Part shown: positions 57,509 to 64,000 of the stretch, piece after piece
Numbering within the stretch: position 1 is the stretch's first letter
Layout: every line of letters starts with the position of its first letter
NCBI GenBank assembly: GCA_022792945.1
Contig: JAAWBZ010000033.1
Span: 1 to 64,000 of the forward strand
Origin: Oscillospiraceae bacterium
GTDB lineage: Bacteria; Bacillota; Clostridia; Oscillospirales; Oscillospiraceae
DNA: 64,000 nucleotides
Direction: 5' to 3'
Made by a program: the position numbers and the translations under genes
The notes under the pieces: model-generated
What the model saw: only the letters and a program-made list of their open reading frames with translations
The model's database searches: none
Told to the model about the DNA's origin: nothing

Positions 57509-58618
57509 ATGCAGAATTATCCACTGCCGCCAGAGTCCGGAACCCTGGACCTGCTGGCGCAGCCCGTCCTCCATGTGGCGGAGGAGCGGATCATATTCCG
57601 CAACAGTGCGGCGGCCCTGCTGCTGCCGGACCAGCTGGAGGTCCAGGGCCTGCTGGACGAGGAAAACCTGGAGGCCTACCGCGCCCATGACGGCCGCTCG
57701 CTGCTGTCGCTGACGCTCCGCCTGGGCGGGCGGCCCTTCCACGCGGCGGTGCGGCGCGAGGCGGGCCGCGACGTGTTCGTGGCCCAGGCGCAGCCGCGCT
57801 TTGAGACGCTGCGGCCTGACACCCTGACCATCCTCGCCCAGAACGTCCGGCGGGAGCTGGCGGAGCTGTTCGACGCGGCCCATGTGCTGCTGCCGGCGGT
57901 GGAGGAGCTGGAAAAGCCCCGTCTCCAGCGGCAGACGGCCCGGATGAATAAGAGCCTTTATACGCTGCTGCGCCTCTCGGCCAACCTCTCGGACGTGGGC
58001 CGCTGCATGGCCGGGGAGAGCTGCCTGCGCCTGGAGGGCGTGGAGCTGGCGGGATTCCTGGATGGGCTGTGCGCCGGAGCCGCGCCGCTGTGCGCGCAGA
58101 TGGGCGTGGAGCTGGTCTACCGCCGGCCCCAGGCGGTGCTGGTGACGGCGGACCCGCAGTATCTGGAGCGGGCGGTTTTGAACCTGCTCTCCAATGCCCT
58201 GCGCTTCACGCCCCGGGGCGGACAGATCTCGGTGAGCCTGGAGGCCGGCCCGGCCCGGGTATACCTGCGCATCCACGACAGCGGCGAGGGCATCGCGCCG
58301 GCGGAAATGGCGGGGATTTTCAACCGCTATGAGCGCGGCGCCGCTGCGCCCGGGGATCCCCGCGGCCGGGCGGGGCTGGGCCTGCCGCTGGCGCAGCTGG
58401 TTTCGCAGCTGCACGGCGGCACGGTGGTGGTCAGCTCCGGGCCGGAGGGCGGCACGACAGTGACGATGTCGGTGGCCCGGCGCCTCCCGGCGGGGGACGC
58501 CGAGGGCTTTTGCAGCCCCATCCGCCGCATGGACTACGCCGGCGGCTATGATCACGCGCTCCTGGAGCTGTCCGACGCCCTGCCGCTGGAGCTGTTTGAC
58601 AGCGTGGATATTAATTGA
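57509..58618 (+). CDS. Histidine-kinase-like ATP-binding protein lacking the canonical H-box His
   Basis: HATPase motifs NLLSNALRFTPRGG, IHDSGEGIAP, GLGLPLAQL; H-box position reads NVRREL. Confidence 0.8.
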   Translation: MQNYPLPPESGTLDLLAQPVLHVAEERIIFRNSAAALLLPDQLEVQGLLDEENLEAYRAHDGRSLLSLTLRLGGRPFHAAVRREAGRDVFVAQAQPRFETLRPDTLTILAQNVRRELAELFDAAHVLLPAVEELEKPRLQRQTARMNKSLYTLLRLSANLSDVGRCMAGESCLRLEGVELAGFLDGLCAGAAPLCAQMGVELVYRRPQAVLVTADPQYLERAVLNLLSNALRFTPRGGQISVSLEAGPARVYLRIHDSGEGIAPAEMAGIFNRYERGAAAPGDPRGRAGLGLPLAQLVSQLHGGTVVVSSGPEGGTTVTMSVARRLPAGDAEGFCSPIRRMDYAGGYDHALLELSDALPLELFDSVDIN

Positions 58619-58722
58619 GCATTGCTCCCCTCCCGCCCAAGCGGCGGGAGATTTTTGCTGCCAGCGTCGCGCGCTGTGGCGAAGGCGGCGGGGCAGAGCG
58701 TGATCCGTTCAACAGAGATTGC

Positions 58723-58752
58723 GCGGCCTTTGAAAAGGCCGGCGAAGCTTTT
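58723..58752 (-). repeat. Dispersed intergenic repeat copy E (core only)
   Basis: GCGGCCTTTGAAAAGGCCGGCGAAGCTTTT identical to copy A core. Confidence 0.75.
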
Positions 58753-58810
58753 GACGGTTAAGCCTTGGGCGTTCTTGGCCGATATACATGAAAAAGAGGG
58801 GGAGTGTGCC

Positions 58811-59281
58811 ATGAAGATCACGCGTGTCAACAAGGCCGGCGTCCGCCAGACCATTGGGCCGGAGCGGGAGGTCAAAAAGGACGCCGTTTCCAGGAGCGCC
58901 GCCGACCAGGTGCTGCTCTCCAGCGCCGCCGTGCGCCGTCTGGAGGCCCGGCCCACAGGCGGCGCGGCCCTCAGCAGCCTCACGCCCGACCGAAAAACCC
59001 AGGCCCGCTGCCGCAAAATCGCCGCCCGCATCCGCGCCGGCGACCATGTGCCCCCCGAAGACCGGAAATATCTGGAGCAGTACGACGCCATGGGCTACCA
59101 GCTGGCCATGGCCACCCGCCACGTCAAGGAACGCCCCAGGCACTGGGACAGTGTTGTCAGGGACGCCCACAAGCCCAGCGCCGACGGCGTCGCCGCCGTC
59201 CTGGCGCCCCAGAGCCACAGCTCCGGCGGCGACCCCCGCCGCGGCCGCGGCACACCGTCCAGGGAGGAGGAGGAAGCGTGA
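58811..59281 (+). CDS. Hypothetical protein coupled to coaX
   Basis: RBS-preceded ATG; stop overlaps the GTG start of coaX (GTGA). Confidence 0.65.
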   Translation: MKITRVNKAGVRQTIGPEREVKKDAVSRSAADQVLLSSAAVRRLEARPTGGAALSSLTPDRKTQARCRKIAARIRAGDHVPPEDRKYLEQYDAMGYQLAMATRHVKERPRHWDSVVRDAHKPSADGVAAVLAPQSHSSGGDPRRGRGTPSREEEEA

Positions 59282-60066
59282 TCCTGACCATCGACGTGGG
59301 CAACACCACCACCGCTGTCGGCCTCCTGGAGGACGACGGCCGCCGGGTGTTCCGCTCCAGCGTGGACACCGCCGTCCACTGCTCGGCGGACCACTACGCC
59401 GTGGAGCTGCTCAGCGTGTTTCTCCTCAACGGCGCGGACATCCATGCCGTCTCCGGGGCTATGATCTCCTGCGTGGTGCCGCCGCTGGAGCGCAGCCTCG
59501 CCGCCGCCGTGACACGGCTGACCGGAAAGGCTCCGCTGGTGGTGGGGCCGGGCATCCGCACGGGCCTGAACATCCGTTCGGACCTCCACAACCAGCTGGG
59601 CGGCGACATCGTGGCCTCCTCTGTGGCGGCCATGGCCCGCTACCCCGGCCCGCTGATCGTCATCGACCTGGGGACCGCCACCACCTTTTCCCTGCTGCGG
59701 GAGGGGGTATACGAGGGCTGCGCGATCCTGCCCGGCGTCCGCCTGGGGCTGGAGGCCCTGTCTGACCGGGCCGCGGAGCTGCCCCATATCTCCATTGAGA
59801 CGCCCCCTGGGCCCCTGGGCCGCAACACCATCGACGCCATGCGCGCCGGCGTGCTCTACGGCAACGCGGGGATGGTGGACAGCATGATTGACCGCTTTGA
59901 GGACGCCTGCGGCCAGCCGGCGGCGACGGTGGTGGCCACCGGCGGCAACGCACCGCTGATCCTGCCCCACTGCCGCCGGAGGATCGTCCACGATCCGGAG
60001 CTCTTACAGCAGGGGCTGTATCTGCTCTACCAGAAGAACTGCGGCCGCGACGGGCGGCGGCGCTGA
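59278..60066 (+). CDS. coaX: Type III pantothenate kinase
   Basis: MILTIDVGNTTTAVGLLE; VIDLGTATTFSLL; VVATGGNAPLI. Confidence 0.96.
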   Translation: MILTIDVGNTTTAVGLLEDDGRRVFRSSVDTAVHCSADHYAVELLSVFLLNGADIHAVSGAMISCVVPPLERSLAAAVTRLTGKAPLVVGPGIRTGLNIRSDLHNQLGGDIVASSVAAMARYPGPLIVIDLGTATTFSLLREGVYEGCAILPGVRLGLEALSDRAAELPHISIETPPGPLGRNTIDAMRAGVLYGNAGMVDSMIDRFEDACGQPAATVVATGGNAPLILPHCRRRIVHDPELLQQGLYLLYQKNCGRDGRRR

Positions 60067-60076
60067 AGGTTTTTTC

Positions 60077-60101
60077 GCCGGGGACCTTGCAAGTCCCCGG
60101 C
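60077..60101 (+). terminator. Hairpin after coaX
   Basis: CCGGGGACCTTGCAAGTCCCCGG. Confidence 0.4.
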
Positions 60102-60252
60102 TTCTCGTGTTATAATCTCTCTGCCCGGGGCTGTATCCTTCGGAACGGCACCGCGGGCGGCGCGTTTTTCGTCTGCGTACTCAGCAGCCTCGGCTGTGGG
60201 TAAATATATGCGCTGCATCCCCATGGGAGCGGCAGCAGGAGGTTATTTTAAT

Positions 60253-60840
60253 ATGAATCACAGCAAAATCCAGCGTCTGACAGGTTTGGCGATTTTCACA
60301 GCCATTGTCGTCATCCTTCAGATCATCGCCACCTTTGTCCGGTTCGGCCCGTTTTCGGTGACGCTGACGCTGATCCCCATCGTGGTCGGCGCAACGGTCT
60401 ATGGCATGGGCGCCGGGGCGTACTTAGGCCTGGTGTTCGGCATCGTGGTCACCATCGCCAGCATTGTGGGCTGGGACCTGGGCGGCAACGCGCTTTGGAG
60501 CGCCTCGCCGTTTCTGACCGCGGCGGTCTGCCTCTTCAAGGGCGCGGCGGCAGGCTGGGCGGCAGGCGGCGTATACCGGGCCGTGGGGCGGAAGCGGCCG
60601 GTAGCCGCGGCGGTCTTGGCGGCGGTGGTCAGTCCGGTGGTGAATACGGGTATTTTCCTGCTGGCGCTGAATTTCCTGTTCCACGATTTCCTGGTGGCCT
60701 GGGCGACGGCGGCAGGCGCGGACATCCTGACCTATGTGCTCACGGGTTTGGTGGGCGTCAACTTCCTGTTGGAGCTGGGCGTCAACGCCGTCATGAGTCC
60801 GGTGATCGCCCGCATTGTCCACGGCAGACTGCATCGTTAA
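60253..60840 (+). CDS. ECF transporter S component (possibly pantothenate-specific)
   Basis: 6-TM-like protein LTGLAIFTAIVVILQIIA...VTLTLIPIVVGATVYGMGAGAYLGLVFGIV; next to coaX. Confidence 0.8.
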   Translation: MNHSKIQRLTGLAIFTAIVVILQIIATFVRFGPFSVTLTLIPIVVGATVYGMGAGAYLGLVFGIVVTIASIVGWDLGGNALWSASPFLTAAVCLFKGAAAGWAAGGVYRAVGRKRPVAAAVLAAVVSPVVNTGIFLLALNFLFHDFLVAWATAAGADILTYVLTGLVGVNFLLELGVNAVMSPVIARIVHGRLHR

Positions 60841-60841
60841 A

Positions 60842-60875
60842 AAAATCCCGGCGGCCTTTCAGGCCGCCGGGATTT
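60842..60875. terminator. Bidirectional terminator
   Basis: AAAATCCCGGCGGCCT TTC AGGCCGCCGGGATTTT. Confidence 0.85.
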
Positions 60876-62168
60876 TCAGCCCGCCGCGTTCTGGCGGGTG
60901 TCTTCATACGTTTCGATCCGCTTGATATCTGCGCCCAGGGCGCGCAGCTTTCCGATGATGTCCTCGTAGCCGCGCTCGATATAGTGCACGTCCTCCACCG
61001 ACGTGTGCCCCTCCGCCGCCAGGCCCGCGATGACCATCGCAGCGCCCGCCCGCAGGTCGCACGCCTTGACGCTGCACCCGTGGAGGTGCGCCACGCCGTC
61101 CACCACCGCCACGCCGCCGTTCACCTGAATGCACGCGCCCATACGCCCCAGCTCCGCCGTGTAGCGGAAGCGCGTATCATAAATACCCTCGGTCACGATG
61201 CTGGTCCCGCCGGCCAGCGACAGGCAGGCTGTGATCTGCGGCTGCATATCCGTGGGGAAACCCGGATAGGGCATGGTCTTTACATTCGCCCGGCGCAGCG
61301 CGCCCTGGCGCACCACGCGGATGGCGTCGTCATACTCCGTAATCTGTACGCCAATCTCCCGCAGCTTTGTGGTAATGCAGTCCATGTGCTTGGGAATCAC
61401 GTTCTGCACCAGCACATCGCCGCCCGCCGCGGCCACCGCCGCCATATATGTTCCCGCCTCGATCTGGTCGGGAATGATGCAGTAGCTGCCGCCGCCCAGG
61501 CGCGCCACGCCCCGGACCTTGATGACGTCGGTGCCCGCGCCGGAGATCTTCGCACCCATGGCGTTCAAAAAGTTCGCCAGATCCACAATATGCGGCTCTT
61601 TCGCGCAGTTTTCAATGATGGTAAGGCCCTGTGCCAGCACCGCGGCGATCATGATGTTCATGGTGGCGCCGACGCTGGCCATATCCAGATAGACGTGCCC
61701 GCCGCTGAGACCGCCATCGGGCGCGGCGGCGCAGATGTAGCCGTCCACCTGCTCCACCAGCGCGCCCATGGCCTCGAACCCTTTGATATGCTGGTCGATG
61801 GGGCGGACGCCGAAGTTGCACCCACCAGGCATCGCCACCCGCGCGCGGCCAAACCGGCCCAGCTCCGCGCCGATGAGGTAGTAGGACGCGCGGATCCGCC
61901 GCACCATCTCAATGGGCGCGGTGACATTGTTCACGCGGGTGCAGTCCAGCTCCAGGACATTGGGCGAGAGGCGGCGAATAGCCGCGCCCATGTCCGAGAG
62001 GATCTGCAGCAGCAGGCGGACGTCGGAGATATCCGGTACATTCTCGATCCGGCAGACGCCGTCCACCAGCAGCGCCGCGGGCAGCATGGCCACAGCGGCG
62101 TTTTTCGCGCCGGAGATGGTCACGGCGCCTTCCAGATGCATTCCGCCATTGATTTCGTACTTAATCAA
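60876..62168 (-). CDS. murA: UDP-N-acetylglucosamine 1-carboxyvinyltransferase
   Basis: SGAKNAAVAMLPAALL, GGCNFGVRPID, PYPGFPTDMQPQ; TTG start at 62168 has the better RBS (AGAGGG); the ORF extends in frame to an ATG at 62192. Confidence 0.95.
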   Translation of the reverse strand: MIKYEINGGMHLEGAVTISGAKNAAVAMLPAALLVDGVCRIENVPDISDVRLLLQILSDMGAAIRRLSPNVLELDCTRVNNVTAPIEMVRRIRASYYLIGAELGRFGRARVAMPGGCNFGVRPIDQHIKGFEAMGALVEQVDGYICAAAPDGGLSGGHVYLDMASVGATMNIMIAAVLAQGLTIIENCAKEPHIVDLANFLNAMGAKISGAGTDVIKVRGVARLGGGSYCIIPDQIEAGTYMAAVAAAGGDVLVQNVIPKHMDCITTKLREIGVQITEYDDAIRVVRQGALRRANVKTMPYPGFPTDMQPQITACLSLAGGTSIVTEGIYDTRFRYTAELGRMGACIQVNGGVAVVDGVAHLHGCSVKACDLRAGAAMVIAGLAAEGHTSVEDVHYIERGYEDIIGKLRALGADIKRIETYEDTRQNAAG

Positions 62169-62203
62169 GGTTTGATCCCTCTTTACTCTCATTCCGTTGG
62201 CCC

Positions 62204-62335
62204 GGTAAGCCCGGTGTTTCTAGTATATCCAAAATCTGCGCTCTGCCAGCTTCCAAAGCTTACCTGAGGGCAGTCCTGGTGAGAGCACCAGGAGCTACCA
62301 TGCCCAAGTATAGCATATTGTTATGAAATTGTAAA
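62204..62335 (-). promoter_or_regulatory. murA promoter and potentially structured leader
   Basis: TTTACA (62335-62330) N17 TATACT (62312-62307); TCCTGGTG/CACCAGGA hairpin 62274-62293; GGTAAGC/GCTTACC pairing 62258-62264 with 62204-62210. Confidence 0.5.
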
Positions 62336-62450
62336 GGAAGATTTGCAATCCGACAACAAACCGGAACAAATTTGTCTGCCTCCGGCGGGAACCCCAGGCG
62401 TTCGCCGGGATGCGGGGCGGTTCGCCGTTACCCGCGCGGCAGAAATTTCC

Positions 62451-63299
62451 TCAGCCGGCGGGAAAGGCGGAGACCTCGCGGGTCATGCCGTTGACCCAGT
62501 AAGCGCCGGCGTCGGTGGCGACGCGCCAGCCGGGGGTCAGGCGCACCACGGCGGCGGAGGCGGTCTCGGCGCGCAGGTAGCCCTGGGTGACCCCTGTGAC
62601 AGCCGCGCCCACCCAGCCCAGCTCGTCCCGGCTGTCCAGGAAAGCCACCAGGGCGTCGGCGCAGGAGATGCAGACGGCATCGTCGGTACGGAAGAGGCCT
62701 GCGGTATCGAAGTAGAGCGTGCCGGTCAGGCGGCCCGGGACGCCGTTATGGAAGGTGAAGCTCACGGCGGCGGAAAAGACGGGAACCTCCAGCAGCCGCT
62801 GCACGGCGGTGACGGTATAGACGCCGGCGCTGCTGCGCTGAGGCTGGGAGACGAAAGCGGTCTCCACGCCCATACACGCCAGCTCGTCGGCGGCGGCGCG
62901 GCCCAGGTCGCCCACAGCACCGCGGCCCCGGAGGCGGGCGTCCAGGGTATCGCCGCGGGAGAGCTGGCAGACGCCCTGCTCAGAGCGATAGGTGGTCAGG
63001 TAACGGGTGGAATCCTCCTCGATGAACACCATCTCGCCCAGCAGCGCCCGCATGGCGGCGAGGGCGGCGTCCTCGCCGGGAGAGAACTCCAGGGTATAGA
63101 GCGACCGCGTCTCCGGGAGGCTGAAGGCGTCAAGACTGACGCCGTAGCGGGCAAAGAGGGACTCCAGCTGCGCGGCGGTCTCGGCCTGCTGACGGGCGCG
63201 CTGGCCGCGCAGGGGGATGGCGAGGCTGAGCAGAAGAATATTCGCCAGAACCAGGATCAGGATCAAAATATTTTTCACTTTCGACGCAGGCACCGTCAA
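62451..63299 (-). CDS. YycI-like two-component regulatory membrane protein
   Basis: KVKNILILILVLANILLLSLAI N-terminal TM; YycH/YycI-like order; next to a similar upstream gene. Confidence 0.6.
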   Translation of the reverse strand: MTVPASKVKNILILILVLANILLLSLAIPLRGQRARQQAETAAQLESLFARYGVSLDAFSLPETRSLYTLEFSPGEDAALAAMRALLGEMVFIEEDSTRYLTTYRSEQGVCQLSRGDTLDARLRGRGAVGDLGRAAADELACMGVETAFVSQPQRSSAGVYTVTAVQRLLEVPVFSAAVSFTFHNGVPGRLTGTLYFDTAGLFRTDDAVCISCADALVAFLDSRDELGWVGAAVTGVTQGYLRAETASAAVVRLTPGWRVATDAGAYWVNGMTREVSAFPAG

Positions 63300-63310
63300 G
63301 CCTCCCTTAT

Positions 63311-63387
63311 AAAAAAATCGCCGGCCTTTTCAAAGGGACCTCTCGCCGGCGGCGACCTTAGTGTCCAGTGGGCAGCGCCGGCGGAAG
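63311..63387 (+). repeat. Dispersed intergenic repeat copy F (diverged)
   Basis: AAAAAAATCGCCGGCCTTTTCAAAGGG and GTGTCCAGTGGGCAGCGCC match blocks of copy D. Confidence 0.5.
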
Positions 63388-63389
63388 CC

Positions 63390-64000
63390 TCAGCTGAGCC
63401 AGCCCGCCTGCAGGCGGCTCTCGCCGACGTCGGCGTAGGCCGCCTGGAGGTCCGCGCCCCTGGGCTGCACCGCCGCCGCCTGCGTCGGAGGAAGCAGATG
63501 TTCGCGTTCGCTGGCGCTGAGGGTGTATGTCCGCACCCGGAACCGGAGCGTCGTGAGTACCGCCCCCTGAAACCGCGCTGTCACCGCCGCCTCCTGGCCC
63601 TGCTCCACCGGGAGGCCCGAGAGGAAGTAGGAAAACTCCACCTCCACCGCCTCGCCCGCCTCCCGCAGCGCCGTGAATTGCAGCCGTCCGTCCCCCAGCC
63701 GGTCCCCGGCCAGGGCCTGGAGCAGGGCGCGGACATATTCGATCCGGTCCCCGGCCGACGCTGATGCCGCCGAAAAGCGCGGGTGCTGGCCCGAATTTTG
63801 CAGCGTCAGCAGGCCGTCGGTACTGACGCGCAGGGTGCAGTCGGACTCGGTATAGACTGTGCCGCCGTCGTCGCTGCGATACTTGGAGTCGCCATAGGGG
63901 TTGAAGCCCAGCGCCGCGGCGGTGCTGGTCAGGAACAGGTCGTCGCAGGGGTTTTCGCTGCCCCCCGCCGCGATGTCCGTGCAGCTCAGGTCCACCAGCG
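63390..64000 (-). CDS. YycH-like protein, truncated by window edge
   Basis: Same-strand ORF open to the right edge; paired with the YycI-like gene. Confidence 0.5.
   Translation of the reverse strand, partial: LVDLSCTDIAAGGSENPCDDLFLTSTAAALGFNPYGDSKYRSDDGGTVYTESDCTLRVSTDGLLTLQNSGQHPRFSAASASAGDRIEYVRALLQALAGDRLGDGRLQFTALREAGEAVEVEFSYFLSGLPVEQGQEAAVTARFQGAVLTTLRFRVRTYTLSASEREHLLPPTQAAAVQPRGADLQAAYADVGESRLQAGWLS

Noticed and set aside
60102-60252. Possible riboswitch upstream of the ECF S component
   Set aside because: About 130-nt leader has hairpins, but no RFN, TPP, preQ1 or cobalamin consensus could be found
1-64000. CRISPR arrays, tRNA or rRNA genes
   Set aside because: No regularly spaced repeat array, no tRNA cloverleaf or rRNA signature seen on either strand by eye

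Overview
High-GC Firmicutes-type chromosomal window, most like gut Clostridia/Oscillospiraceae by gene content and order (inference, no search run). Main blocks: (1) about 0.6-14.1 kb, a carbohydrate-utilisation locus with DUF624/YesL-like protein, GH20-like hydrolase, two Gfo/Idh/MocA oxidoreductases, LplB/YtcP-type ABC importer, YesM/YesN-like two-component system, sugar isomerase and SGNH hydrolase. Two promoters in it carry the same 13-bp direct repeat at exactly 22-bp spacing. (2) A stand-alone AP2-domain-like gene behind a 12-bp-arm palindrome. (3) A rimP-nusA-rnpM-ylxQ-infB-orf108-rbfA-nrnA-truB-ribF translation operon. (4) An SLH protein with a C-terminal IGGADGPTSIF motif. (5) A MATE pump, a circularly permuted GH3 protein that seems to lack its catalytic residues, a GIY-YIG gene coupled to a DUF3795-like remnant, a ceramidase-like protein, DUF4317, UroD-like and YgiQ genes. 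(6) An acyl-CoA ligase / DUF1624-like / YqeC coupled trio. (7) LCP, ProX-like, Lrp, MATE, Ca2+-ATPase, aminotransferase, DeoD and ECF sigma/anti-sigma genes. (8) A decayed mobile-element patch at 54-55.3 kb. (9) PdxK-like, a histidine-kinase-like protein without the H-box His, CoaX plus an ECF S component, murA and YycI/YycH-like genes. A dispersed palindromic intergenic repeat family occurs at five or six sites. No rRNA, tRNA, CRISPR or intact prophage was recognised. All family assignments come from reading motifs by eye.
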